Of a DNA stretch of 64,000 nucleotides, positions 11,695 to 23,599 are shown piece after piece (within the stretch, counting starts at the first letter, position 1; each line of letters begins with the position of its first letter). This DNA is from Diabrotica undecimpunctata (Eukaryota; Arthropoda; Insecta; Coleoptera; Chrysomelidae). Location of the stretch: NCBI RefSeq assembly GCF_040954645.1, contig NC_092808.1, forward strand, positions 118,522,049 to 118,586,048. Reading direction: 5' to 3'. The notes beneath the pieces are model-generated. The model had not been told where the DNA came from. It did not search any database and worked only from the letters and a program-made list of their open reading frames with translations. Both the position numbers and the translations under genes were made by a program.

Positions 11695-12215
11695 ATACAA
11701 AAGAGGATATACTGAATTAGAGGATTTAGATAAGATAGGTATTGCGTACAAGAGTAGTATTTGCTCCCGTCTAATCCAAAAAGGGGTTCATTTGTTTCGC
11801 AATACAGGTTTTCTACGGTTTTCCAGAGTTATGTATCGAATTTAAAAAGTTAATATGTGTTTTAGGAGCAGAATTGTATATATATAAGAGAATCCAGTTT
11901 TTAACTAATAAGAAATCTCTATATCTTAAAAAGGGAATTTTCATCTACACTTCAATTATAGTGTGAAAAAGTTTTGATAATCCTTTGTATTTTTATAATT
12001 ATTTAACACAAAAATATAAAATATGCATATTCATTGTAATTTTTTATTATTTTTTTTTTCAATTTCGTATTATCTTTATATTGTACCTATTTTGTTTTAT
12101 ATACCAAATTTCAAAAATCTCTTTACGTTTTTTTACAAAAATACGTTTACACAATATTATGTACCCCAATAAAATTAACTAAAAAATTAAAACTAAAACT
12201 GTGAACAGGTAAGCC
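11695..12215. other. AT-rich, no recognisable feature
   Basis: Very AT-rich; an open frame at 11985-12182 is low-complexity F/I/Y-rich and not convincing as a gene. Confidence 0.5.
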
Positions 12216-12720
12216 AATAAGGGAGGTACAAAATGTGTATTTGCCTATGATCAATAAACTACACTTTTATTAAAAAGAAATTAGACGTCGTGAGTCCTAC
12301 GCTTTCACCTAAAGTGACCGGAAGTAGAACAAGAAGTCGATATTTGAACTCTTCGTGTAATTTTACGTCGATTGTAATAAGATTTCACTAATTTTAAGTC
12401 ATTTTTGCAAACATTCAGGTCATAACTTTTTAACTAAAAGTGAAACAAAAACAGAAGGTATATATTTGCTCTTGTCTTGCTGGGTGCGTCGAATAATACA
12501 TCGCTCGTACTATTTCGGCGACTTTAAAACAGTACTTCTGGTTGCAACCTCGGTACCGGAAGTCCGTAGGTTAAATTTCTCACCTATTAGTACCATGTTT
12601 GGCTTATAAGCTCTCACTTAACTTAAAATTTGCCATTCCATCTGTTCTAACGTAACTCTGTTTACGAACAGACAGACGGTCAGACAAACATGGATAATTT
12701 AAGTTTTTCACCAGTTTTTG
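12216..12720. repeat. Unclassified dispersed-repeat-like segment
   Basis: Less AT-rich than its surroundings, with CCGGAAGT at two places (about 12318 and 12556) and ACAGACAGACGG near 12668. It has no coding capacity. The composition and motif style look like a non-autonomous insect repeat, but there is no second copy in the window to define its ends. Confidence 0.3.
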
Positions 12721-12724
12721 TAAT

Positions 12725-13309
12725 GTTGTAAAATGGGTAAAATTAATAAACATAGCAATAACTCAAGGAGAAGGTATTTATCAAGTGAACTCACACATTC
12801 GTAAATCAATTTCGGTGTATTCTCCAATTTGTCTCCAATTTGAGATAATAGAAAAAACCACTCAGTTCATTAAATTAAGGAAATATAATAATGTATATAT
12901 TTAGTATTTCCTTGCCAATTTAATTAATAAGGGAATGGTTTTAGAAACTATGGTGCTTACTTATTTTTTAAATTGATAAAATAGATAGTTAAAGTGCCAA
13001 CTTTAAAATTGTCGAGATACAGTCTTAAGAGAATTTAATATCGTCTTTTTAAAATTTTTGATAGAGTATATGCAGTTGACTAAAACTTCCTTATTATATA
13101 ATGCCATGAATATTAATAGGAATTTTGATAGAAAAATGCTTCAGAATTCTTTCAATATGAGATTATGCTACCTTCTACAGAGTGTTTTACAAGACATATT
13201 TTATTTTGAAATAGTGTCCGACTTGACATACATACATGAAATTGCTAACATTTATTTAATTACAATTTTTTTAATATTCTTCATTTTAATGAAACAGAAT
13301 ACTATTTAA
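12725..13309. other. No recognisable feature
   Basis: AT-rich; an 83-codon open frame at 13058-13309 lacks any motif and abuts the transposon end. Confidence 0.45.
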
Positions 13310-14162
13310 TATACAAGGTGATTCAAAACGCAAACTTAAAAATTTCTCAATTTCCTTAAATGATCACTATATATTAAGCCAATATTAAAAAAAACTTCTT
13401 TTAGTTTTGGTAACTGCTTTATAAATCTAAATACAATAGTTATCGGTAGTCCAAGATATGACAGTAAAAATAGTGGAAAACCTCTGACTTTTTCTTATCT
13501 AGATAAAAAGCAGCTCAAAGATCAAAATCTAGACAAGGATAATAATGTGCTTTAACTCTGTGGGCGGTTACCACCCCAACTCGTGGTTGGAAAAAGTATA
13601 TAAAAAAATCATCATAGTCGCTAGAATAGTAAATTTTAATACAAAAAGGGTGTTTAGAGGATTTTCGAAAAGTCAATATTTTTTGAATTATTCGTGAATG
13701 AAAGTTTACAAATTACACGTTAAAAAGCACGTTTTTAAATGGTTTTTTGCAAATAACTCCAAAAATTTTAATTTTATCGAGAAAACTGTTTGAATAGAAA
13801 ATAAAGCTTATAAAGCAACTGTATTAGTTTTTTATTATTACTGTAAATTTAATACTAACAAAGGTACGGCTGTTCTAAAATAGACTTTTTTTCATCGAAT
13901 ACAGCATTTCAAACATATGATGTTGAATCAGCAAAAAAACTGTAAGTTTTTTATAGAAAACTTCTAAAATCTTTTATAAAAATCTTAAAAACCTTTAAAA
14001 TGACCACTGGTAAAGGTGATTTGGATGAAAATCAAGCTAAGTTATAACTTAAATAAAGTCCACTTATAGTTTCTGTGACGCAGAATAAAACAAACTTATC
14101 CCCGCCAAAACTACACTGATTTAAACTTTTCGTTGGTTATTTACAATTTACTTCATTTATAC

Positions 14163-14815
14163 ACAAGAAATACACTCTGGAAATTAAACTGATTTAGATG
14201 GTTTAGTTTAAAAAAATCCGAATTAAAATTGACGACACCGTCTTCGGAATTTCTCAAAAAATCCCCTTCCCCTTCAAAATAACTCAACCACCAAAAAAGA
14301 TACAGAAAAAAATCAACAACACAAAAGACAGCGTTTGTTTACTAAAGACTTTGATTTTTGTTTACTTCTGTAAACTAAAAATTAAATGAGTTATGATTGT
14401 TTTAAAGTTGTATTTGCCTGCGTTATCATCGCGATAATGAGTAAGCATCATCTTCAAGCCCTCTCAGCGCAACACTTTTTAAAACAAAGGACTTAAAAAA
14501 AAATTCAATATACACCACTTTGTAGCTTTTAAAACAAACTATAAAGTGATGATCAATTTTTCTCAAAGCCTTCGTTTTAAAAAGTTTTGCGCTGAAAGGG
14601 CTTGAAGATGGTCCTAAACGCATGCGAAGATAACCTTTAAAAAATCATATCCTGTTTAATTTTTGGTCTATAGACTTAAAAAAAATAAATTAAAACTTCT
14701 GCGTCCTATTTGTTGTTAAGTTATTTTGAACAAAGGGAATTTTTTGATTCTACACTCAGATTTTTTTAAAACTAAACCTTCTAAACCAGTTAAACGTCCA
14801 AAATGTAATGTTTGT
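14163..14815. mobile_element. Nested non-coding foldback element in the left arm only
   Basis: Absent from the corresponding place in the right arm (around 17490), so it inserted after the arms arose. It is a foldback over its whole length with axis near 14510. The inner halves pair (CATCTTCAAGCCC near 14450 and its complement near 14600), and so do the outer halves (GGTTTAGTTT near 14200 and its complement near 14778). No coding capacity. TA occurs at both junctions, consistent with another Tc1/mariner-type MITE. Confidence 0.7.
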
Positions 14816-15119
14816 ATACAGGCTGAGTCATGAGGAACTTTACATACTTCTACCATATGTAGAGTCCCATAGGGAGCATATCATGTGGCCACTAAAAAAT
14901 GTCAACTCCTCTTCTTTATTAATTAACAGGGTGATTTGTGTAATTGACCATTTATTTCATTTTACTGTAGTGTTTATACGGCTCATTTGATTTTTTTAAT
15001 TTTTGCATGATACAGTACACTACTATCAAGCATTCGACTGGTATTAGCTAAACTAAAAAATTCCAGGACTGGCTTTGGAAAAATTAATTTAGGGATTCGT
15101 ATTAAATATTACACCCTGT
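14816..15119. repeat. MITE-like block inside left arm
   Basis: Starts TACAGGCTGAGTCATGAGG and ends ATATTACACCCTGTA, each resembling a Tc1/mariner terminus facing outward; an internal AACAGGGTG lies near 14928. Its inverted partner is 17182-17487 in the right arm. Confidence 0.4.
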
Positions 15120-15484
15120 ATAAATTTTTTTTAAAATGCAATAAGTGATTTTCGAACTACATAAATAGCCAATGAAAACGACATATGCGACAATGTTGTC
15201 GCACTTTTATTAAATTTTAAGTGAACGATCAAATCTTACCAAAAATAGAACAATCATAATGAAGTATCAAATTATAAGGTAATTAATTTATATAATAACA
15301 AATGTTATAAATTTCAAACATTTTAATTGAAATGATAAACTGAGTCACTGCACAACAAAAAACAGTAACTACTAACAATAACGAAGAACAATTTAAAAAA
15401 AAACTAAAAATATGTACATAGTTATGATAAACCCATAAATTAGAACTGGAAAAGATACAATAATGGTAACAAAATAAAAATAAT

Positions 15485-16530
15485 TCAAAATAGATTTTCG
15501 AAATGGAACCCTGCAGCCTGTACACATTTTTGTTGCCGAATTGTTAATTGACGTATTGAATTACGGATACTCTGGGGATCGTTTCTAATAGTATTACAAC
15601 AATGTATAATTCTATCAATTAATTGTCGGTTATTAATATTCACTGCGTAAACTAGTTGCTTCAATCGTCCCCAAATATGGTAATCAACGGGATTGAAATC
15701 AGGAAATCTTGAAGGCCACGAAATAGGACCTGCACGTCCTATCCACCTGTTGCCATAAACATTATTGAGATGTTGTCTCACTGCCAGTAAAAAGTGTGGG
15801 GGTGCCCATCGTGCTGAAAATACATCCCTCGGATAGCAACGTTCGCGTTGGCAAGCAAATTCGGCAAAATATTTTGTAGAAAGTTCAAATAGACCGGCCC
15901 TGTTAAAGGACCATCAAAAAAGTGAGGACCTACTAATTGGTTATTTATGACACCAATCCACACGTTAACCGAAAACCTTAACTGAGAACGACGTTCTCGA
16001 ATAGCATGGGGATTTTCTTCTGCCCACACATGTGAATTTCGTGAATTATTTATCCCGTCTCTGGTAAATTGGGCTTCATCTGTAAATAGTGTCCTGTATA
16101 GCGTTGGTCGATTATTGTTAATCCATCTACAAAATTCCAACCTATCGATCTCATCTCCAGCTTGTAGTCGCTATACCATTTGAATGTGATATGGGTATAG
16201 ATTATTTTTTTGTAAGACTCTACTTACTTTTGATTAAGTAACATTGAGTTCTCGACTTACTTGTCTAGTGCTTATTGTAGGGTTCATAGTAACGGCGTCC
16301 ATAATGTCATCTTCCTGCGCTTCATCTACATGTCGCTCTGTTGTTCCACTAGGAAAAGTGCCATTTTCTCGCAAATAATTAAAAACTGACCCAAATGTTG
16401 GATGACTGGGAGTTCGACGATTAGGAAATCTCCTGCGATATTCTCTACTAGCAGCCCTACCATTCCCATTACAGAATCCATAAACAAATATTATGTCTGC
16501 ATATTCTGTGGTCGAAAACTGATGTGGCAT
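15485..16530 (-). pseudogene. Tc1/mariner-superfamily transposase, DD41D-like, inactivated
   Basis: About 348 codons from the ATG at 16530. The N-terminal part (16530-16234) is helix-turn-helix-like, with GNGRAASREYRRRFPNRRTP and TISTRQVSRELNVT. The catalytic core follows: first aspartate in FTDEAQF (about 16080), second in FQHDGHP (about 15810), third acidic site in PDFNPVDYHIWG (about 15685). Allowing for the frameshift, the second and third catalytic residues are separated by about 40-41 residues, which fits DD41D-type families rather than DD34D mariner or DD34E Tc1. Inactivation: an in-frame stop at about 16231-16233, a second near 16175, and a one-base frameshift near 15781. The enzyme would cut and paste the element at TA sites. 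Confidence 0.88.
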
Positions 16531-16972
16531 TTGAACGAAAGTAACAAAAGCTCTACCAAAACTAACACAATGTACTTAACGTAGATATGACAGAAGAAAT
16601 ATGTATTCTTGTACACATAAATAACAATTGATATTGACAATAATGACAATGGGTATAAAATATCAAGAAACGTCAAACGGTCAACGCCAACCTTCATTTT
16701 AAACTTTTTTAGATTTATTTTTATTTAGTACAGTTGATGCAATGTATTATTATTTGACATAAAATTTTAATCATTTACAATCAACAAAAACTAACACATA
16801 CAAGAGGTTTGACTTTTTAATCAATTTTATTTATTATTTATCGAAAATAATGCCCCAATACGATCTATGAGTAAAAATTTAAAATTGAAAAACAATTGAT
16901 TCTATCATAGAGATAATACAAAGTGACAGTAAAGATGTTAATTTTCTACGTATTAGATTATGTTGTAGGAAC

Positions 16973-18457
16973 TCATTTTAATTAAAATGTTTGAAATTTA
17001 TAACATTTGTTTAAATTAATACCTTATAATTTGATACTTCATTATGATTGTTCTATTTTTGGTAAGATTTGATCGTTCACTAAAAATTTAATAAAAGTGC
17101 GACAACATTGTCGCATATGTCGTTTTTATTGGCTATTTATGTAGTTTGAAAATCACTTATTGCATTTTAAAAAAAATTTATACAGGGTGTAATATTTAAT
17201 ACGAATCCCTAAATTAATTTTGCCAAAGCCAGTCCTGAAATTTTTTAGTTTAGCTAATACCAGTCGAATGCTTGATAGTAGTGTACTGTATCATGCAAAA
17301 ATTAAAAAAATCAAATGAGCCGTATAAATACTACAGTAAAATGAAATAAATGGTCAATTACACAAATCACCCTGTTAATTAATAAAAAAGAGGAGTTGAC
17401 ATTTTTTTAGTGGCCACATGATATGCTCCCTAAGGGACTCTACATATGGTAGAAGTACGTAAAGTTCCTCATGACTCACCTTGTATAAGTAAAGTAAATT
17501 GTAAATGAACAACGAATGGTTTCAACCAGAGTGGTTTTAGCGAGGGTAAGTTTGTTACTTTCTGTGTCACAAAAAAGTATTACATTTCTGTGTCACTGTT
17601 TATTTTAGTTATAACTTACCTTAATTTTCATGCAAATCACTTTTACCACTGATCATTTAAGGTTTTTATAAGTCTTTATCTTATCGATCTTTAAAAAAGT
17701 TTTTATAAGCTTTCCAAAAAAACTTACTGTTTTCTGATTAAAAGTAAAAACGAATCTCTTTATTGTATAAGCTTTATTTTATATCCATAAAGATTTCCCG
17801 ACAAAATCTAAATCTTTGGAGTTATTCGTGAAAAACTCTTTAAAAACATGCTTTTTTTGACGTATAATTTGTGAATAACGAATAACTCCAAAAATATTGA
17901 CTTTTCGAACAAACTCTAAAGTACATTTTTGTCTTAAAAATTCACTATTCTAGCGACTATCATCATTTTTTTTTGATAAACTTTTTTCATCCCGAGTTAT
18001 GGTGGTAAACAACACTAGAGGAAGAGCACGTAATGGCATAGGGTAGGTTTTGATTCTTGATTTTTCTACAGGCTGGTAATATTTCCAGCAAATCCACCAA
18101 TATAAAAATAATTCTGAGCAGAAAATCGTCATGTCGTGGACTATGAAATATTTAGCTTTAAATGTTTGTGCTATAATTTTGTCGTAGTTTTCAAAAATGT
18201 CTGTTTATCTGTGTATAATTTACGTGAATTGGGAACTGGAATTTCCATGGCACTTTATACAGTAGTAATCAAAATTATAATACGTGCATTTAAAACTAAA
18301 TAGCTTAATAACTGTTATATTAAGGTATAGTAAAAGTAGTTTAAAACAAAATTTTAAGAACAAATAAAGTTCTTTCTAATAACGTCATTATAATATATAG
18401 ATGATCCATTTTAGAAAGTAAAGAAATTTTGAAGTTTGTGTATCGAATCACCCTGTA
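16973..18457 (-). repeat. Right long inverted arm
   Basis: Inverted partner of the left arm, ~1.49 kb, lacking the 14163-14815 insertion. It carries the inverted MITE-like block at 17182-17487. Confidence 0.8.
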
Positions 18458-18563
18458 TATCCAATATTATTATATTTGCAAAATGTTAAAATTTCGTTAA
18501 ATAAACTATATTAAAAAAATTTGTACTTAACAAACATGTTTGCAATTATATTATTTATAAACG

Positions 18564-18772
18564 TACAGGGTGTCAAATCGGACACTGTTTCAAAATAAAA
18601 TTGGTTAGATTAAAAAAAAAGGAAGTTATTTTCCGTATACCCGGAAGTGGTAGGAAGCTCTAAATATTCTATACTAATTGGTCATATCCAAAAACCCAAT
18701 ATCCTAAATTTTCTGATATAAATTATGTTTCTCCAAAATGTTTAATTGGAACTCCCAAAGAATCACCATGTA
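18564..18772. mobile_element. Small MITE with mariner-like ends
   Basis: Begins TACAGGGTGTCAAATCGG and ends AATCACCATGTA, so the termini are short inverted CAGGGTG/CACCATG-type ends with TA at both edges. 209 bp, no coding capacity. Confidence 0.45.
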
Positions 18773-18774
18773 TA

Positions 18775-19950
18775 ATGGAATATTTATTTCTATGATCAAA
18801 AAAGGGCATATTTTAAACGATACAAATTCAATTTTTTATGAATATATTTATATTGAAGGAAACTTCAAAGATATTTTAACTGTCTGACTAAGATGGTTTC
18901 TAAAATAATTTACTTCTAATAAAATTGATAAATAAATAATATATGAGTCAAAATAAATACGCATTAGAAGACTTTTTTTGGGTAAGTAATGTAAGTGTTT
19001 CCCTTCGGATATTTTGGGAATCAAATTCTAACAAAATTGGAATATATACCAAAATTGATTCGTTAATTGAAGACTTTTATTGGACGTATAGATTAAACTT
19101 AAGGAACGACTAGATTTCTTTGTTACCATCTAGAATAGTTTCCTTTTTTTTTAAAGTAATAGTTTTATGTATTAATTATTATTTATTATACAATACTCCT
19201 AGATGGTAAAAACTAATTAATTTATAGAACCTTATTATTAGATACCAACGATAAACCACAATACAGTAAATTAATTTTTTTATCAATAATTAAAAAAAAA
19301 TATATTATATAAAATTCCCTTTTTTAAAAATATTTTAAAAATATCAACTACTTACCCAACAGTTGCTGTCCCGTTGGCATTCGGCAAATCATTATCTTTA
19401 CCTAACTGAAGGTATAACACTTTAAACATTGTTTTTATCTATATATTGTATTATTTTTGAATATTTTTGACAGTATTCCTGCAGATAAATAAAAACAATG
19501 AATGTTTGCCGTTTTGCCACTACGTAGACTAATTAGCATTTCTTCGTCAAACGAAGTCATACGAAGTGCTCTAATATAAAAATACAAATTTTACAACATA
19601 CAGTACTTTCAAAAATATATTTCTCTAAATAAAACTCATTTTTTTTTCTGTATAAAAATAATTCACCGTTCCACCGCAACTTAGACTGAAATCGTGTAAA
19701 GTGAATTGATCACAATGCAGAAATGCAAAAGGTATTTTCGTTGAAAGGGTAACAAGGATCAAGGTAGTACAAAGGTGAGAACGATTTGGCTTATGACACG
19801 TAGACAAAGGAGGGAGAACGTCGGCCGAGCCGTCATAATATACATTAAAAGTTTTTCTTGCATCTTGTGTTTTCTTGTGTTTATTTTAGTTTGTTAGATT
19901 ACGTACGTTGTTCGTGCATCAAGCAAATATACGATTAATTAACTTAAAAT
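18775..19950. other. No recognisable feature
   Basis: AT-rich DNA with no motif-bearing frame; a short open frame at 19625-19807 has no recognisable content. Confidence 0.45.

Positions 19951-19953
<3 letters not shown>

Positions 19954-20014
<61 letters not shown>
19954..20014. repeat. (TA)n microsatellite, left of hairpin
   Basis: About 60 bp of TA directly abutting the hairpin element at 20015. Confidence 0.96.
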
Positions 20015-20018
<4 letters not shown>

Positions 20019-20248
20019 GGAACACTCGAAGAGTGGTGGGTTTTTCGTGCAAAGTGGAGAAGCAAAAGACAAAGAAGGTGGCTACTTCATCTATTTATTG
20101 AAGACGTTCCGCTTTCTACTCAGAATGCATCATTGCTTTCTGAGTAGAAAGCGAAACGTCTTCAATAAATAGATGAAGTAGCCACCTTCTTTGTCTTTTA
20201 TTTCTCCATTTTGACCGAAAAACCCACCACTCTTCGAGTGTTCCTTAA
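20015..20248. mobile_element. 234-bp near-perfect hairpin element between TA tracts
   Basis: The two ~110-bp halves are reverse complements around about 20131, with only scattered mismatches: the left begins TTAAGGAACACTCGAAGAG and the right ends with its complement. Near the axis, both strands give a CTGAGTA / GAAAGCGAAACGTCTTC / AATAAA order like the hairpin-GAAAC-AATAAA motif of the PLE ends elsewhere in the window. No coding. Possibly two PLE pseudo-LTR tails without body. Confidence 0.65.
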
Positions 20249-20283
20249 TTTATATTGGATTGAAGGTCGTACTCCTTTTCTCC

Positions 20284-20293
20284 ATATATATAT

Positions 20294-20336
<43 letters not shown>
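20284..20336. repeat. (TA)n microsatellite, right of hairpin
   Basis: TA tract with one phase slip near 20302. Confidence 0.95.
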
Positions 20337-20338
<2 letters not shown>

Positions 20339-20339
20339 C

Positions 20340-21555
20340 TATTTTTTAGAAACAAAAATTTTATTTAATCGCCTCATCTAAAAGTCCCCTGGAAGAACTA
20401 AAGTAGGTTATATGAATATAATTTTATATGAAAATAACTAAAATATCTTTAACTTTTAGAATACAATGTAAAAAGTTATGTTGAGATATTATTGAGATGA
20501 TGAGAGACACTATCCACCGATAACTGTATAACTTGTAACCTAATCATTATTTATAATTTTATAATTTCAAAGTTATCATGACTAATATTTATGAAAGCAC
20601 AAATAAAATTAAAAAAGGTTAGATAAAAATATTTACTAAAAATATGTTCACCTTCATCCTTTCTACCATCAATAAATAAACAGTAACTGAATAAAAACTA
20701 TATTGACGCAACTTAACATTATAATGAAGATAATAGTTACACCTGAGAGACAATACTCACTTCTGAATACATTTTGTACAGTCAGCATCTAAAGTCTCTC
20801 TTATCTTGTATTTTTCACTATAAAATATAAATTAATCGATTTCTACGTAACTTAATTACGGCACCTTCATTCGTTTTATTATATTTTATTGATACAATTA
20901 ATAAATGTGACAGGCGGCCACAATTTTGTAATAGTGCCTGGAGCTTTGCGTATGTTAGGACCTTCCCACTCTGAATAGAATCTTGCCAATACTCCTCAGC
21001 GCAGCGCATACTGAGCGGAAAAGTTTCCAACCATCGACACGGCCGGCACCAGCCAATAGCTTATGGGGAACGTCTTACAGATATAAAGGTCAGATATCAA
21101 TACGGTACAACAAAATAACCACCGGTGGATCAACTAAGTTGCTATAGGGGCTGCAGTGAAATAATTAACTACATAAAGGTCAAGAATAAATAAATAAAAT
21201 AAGAATTAAATAAATAAATAAAATTAAATGTAGATTTGTTGATAACATGTCTCCTACACACACGCCCAAACACACAATACACATAAATCCATGCACACCT
21301 ATACCATGCCCAATCGGCTATCATGGGCCCATAATCAATACTTATTATTATTTTTTTAAATCCCATTGTAATTCTTATCTTATCTTATCTTATCTTCAGC
21401 TCATATGTTTCATTCATTTCATGACATTTTCTAGCTTTCTCAAAGGCAAAATTTTAGCCTGTTGTTTCCAAAAGTCAAAAAAGTTTGTTCCGATACCAGT
21501 AAACTTTTTTTGTTATATTCAAAGTTTATTCAGTGGTAGGTGAAAAATTAGTGAT
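20340..21555. other. No recognisable gene; simple repeats only
   Basis: Contains an AAATA-rich stretch at about 21185-21232 and a TTATC tandem at 21377-21396. A slightly GC-richer patch at 20900-21150 holds a 70-codon minus-strand frame (20818-21030) with no motif I recognise. Confidence 0.45.
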
Positions 21556-21559
21556 TTGT

Positions 21560-22040
21560 AATACTGGTTGTTGATTAACTAATAATTGTCGCAGTGTTAT
21601 CCTATTTGTAATTATAACCATGTGTCTTGTTTTTTTTTATGTTAAACTCAAGCCCAAATCTAATACTTAGATCTGCTACCCTTGGGAAAAGCGTCTGCAG
21701 ATCTTCCAGAAAAAAAAATTAGTGTCATCAACGTATCTTAAGTTCTTCAGTCGTTTTTTATTTATAAATATTCGTTCGTCTGTATCAGTTAACGCTAGGT
21801 TCATAAAGTGTTCTGAATATATATTGAATTATAATGGGAACAAGATGCATCCCTGTCGCACGCCTCTTTTTATCTTTCTGTCGTCTATTAAAACATATCC
21901 AAACAGACCTTATATAAATTTCTGGTTGAAAATAAAATTGTATGTTGTATTAAATTCATTAATTAATAAAAATTCCACATTTCATATATCTAAATTATTT
22001 TTTAATAAGTACTTTTTTAATGACGTCACTTAACTGCTAA
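21560..22040 (-). pseudogene. LINE RT fragment with RYVDDT block
   Basis: On the minus strand, about 21880-21680 reads CILFPLQFNIYSEHFMNLAL, then LRYVDDTNFF. These are the consecutive RT blocks GxxQGCxLSPxLFNxY and YxDD of a non-LTR retrotransposon. Upstream and downstream blocks are lost. Confidence 0.75.
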
Positions 22041-22204
22041 CTAAGTTTTTCATAACGAATTCATTCAGATATGCTTCTGCACCTGCAGTGGTCTTCCGTT
22101 TGTATTTGTTCAATCTATTTAGGTAAATGAGGTAGCAATTAGTGGTAGTGAAACGCAGTTTGAGTTCTGCAATAACCTTGAAGCACTATTAAGTATTTAG
22201 GTTA

Positions 22205-22475
22205 TGGTAAAGAGCTGCAGTAAAAGTTAGAAAAACATCATACCTAGGCCACATACTGAGAAATAATAAGTACCAATATGCCCAACTTATAGTGAAAGGA
22301 AAAATCGAGGGAAAGAGAGGCCTAGGAAGGAAAAGACTATCGTGGCTCAAAAACATCCGACAATGGACAGGGCTAAATTTTGAACAGCTAATAAGAACAG
22401 CTGAAGATAGAGAAGATTTTAAAATTGTAGTAGCCAACCTCCATTGAGGAGAGGGCACTTTAAGAAGAAGAAAGA
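22205..22475 (+). pseudogene. LINE C-terminal tail, GAA-rich 3' end
   Basis: One open frame to the stop at about 22446 reads SYLGHILRNNKYQYAQLI, then GKRGLGRKRLSWLKNIRQW, and ends EDFKIVVANLH. This is the common C-terminal zinc/tail region of the LINE family also seen at 42125-42650 and 57755-58362. After the stop it ends in AAGAAGAAGAAAG. Confidence 0.85.
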
Positions 22476-22479
22476 GATG

Positions 22480-23355
22480 CAGAGTCGTCGGCCATGCAGT
22501 TAATATGTGTTTTATCGACTTTGGGAAAACTTTTGCTCGAGTAAAACTGAAATGATAGTCATAGTATATTTCTTTTTAGATTAGTGTTATTACTGTCATT
22601 TAAAATATTTTTTTCTATTTGTATCCATATTTTTTTATTATCGTGGTGTTAAATTATTTCAAATAAAATTTTTGCGTTTTTTCAACAGATTTGAAATATT
22701 GCATTTTTTTTTTATTTCAACACTCATCGACATGCTGATTAGTTAAAACTTATTGCGATAACGAAAATTTATTTTACAGTCACTTATCTAAAAGAAATGA
22801 ATATATCTTCTTGAAGCTTTGTGTTTAATAAAATTTCCTCTTTGTTTTGTCGCAATCTTCCGCAGACTCATTTTAAAACACATTCTATTCTGCTCTTAAT
22901 CCAACTTTATACACTTTGAGCGTAAGTGCAAAAAAATTCAACTTTAAAGACCCAAAATCGAGCGTATCGTACTCTGTGTTGACCTAATTTCTGAACACAA
23001 CCAAGAAAATCGCTTTTTCTATTCAATTTCATCATGTGAGGAGATGAGACGGTATACACTTCGTCGTTTTAGAACCAGAGACGTCGAATTGAAGGATGCA
23101 GAAGATTTGTATAATTTTTTGATACATATTAAATATTATCTTTTTTTTTTTTAAATATATAGTAGTTGATGATGTAGAAAGGTAAAAATAATACCAACAA
23201 AAACTTGTAATGTTTTTGTTTAATACATTTTAGTTCTATAATTATTATCAGATGCATAAAATGTACAGAATAGTGGTGTATGGCATTAAAAAAATACTGG
23301 AATCCAAGTTTCCTCCAATTATTCGTACAAGCAGATTTTACTCCTGAGTACTTTC
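22480..23355. other. No recognisable feature
   Basis: AT-rich flanking DNA; no motif-bearing frame on either strand. Confidence 0.45.

Positions 23356-23357
<2 letters not shown>

Positions 23358-23402
<45 letters not shown>
23358..23402. repeat. (TA)n microsatellite, insertion site of the LTR element
   Basis: The left flank of the errantivirus is a TA tract that continues on the other side at 31208-31221, so the element inserted within a microsatellite. Confidence 0.95.
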
Positions 23403-23405
<3 letters not shown>

Positions 23406-23599
23406 GATGTTTCTAAGTCCAAGAACGATATTTTTAAAAAGAACTTTATTTACAAGGGACTACTTACTACAGTAAAATGCAAAATAAGAGTGACGCTATA
23501 CAATGAAAAAGTAAATTTATAAGCTCGGTGACGCCGAGGTGTGGCTTGCTGACGCTGTCCTTTTATTATAGTTGAATTAGCAGTTCTGGTTTCTTAACT
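23403..23599 (-). repeat. 3' LTR
   Basis: 197 bp, same as 31011-31207. In the element sense it starts AGTTAAGAAACC and ends CATCATT. It contains TATAATAAAAGG and CTTATAAAT as possible TATA boxes and AATAAA as a possible poly(A) signal. The last codons of env fall inside it. Confidence 0.95.

Larger units (their letters stand above)
13312..15337 (+). repeat. Left long inverted arm
   Basis: Inverted relative to 16973-18457, with diverged but clearly colinear sequence. The inner end is at the shared motif AATTTCAAACATTTTAATT (about 15311-15330). Interrupted by the 14163-14815 foldback. Confidence 0.8.
13312..18457. mobile_element. Tc1/mariner-superfamily element with giant inverted arms
   Basis: Outer ends are inverted copies: left TACAAGGTGATTCAAAACGC, and the reverse complement of the right end TACAGGGTGATTCGATACAC. 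Both are flanked by TA (13310-13311 and 18458-18459), the target duplication of this superfamily. The left arm runs 13312 to about 15337 and the right arm about 16973 to 18457. Colinear inverted matches occur along both, for example around 13600/17950, 14050/17600, 14850/17430, 15100/17190 and 15200/17100. The core holds a minus-strand transposase pseudogene. The left arm is ~540 bp longer, mostly because of a ~650-bp foldback insertion (14163-14815). Arms this long are far beyond usual mariner ends. Confidence 0.8.
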
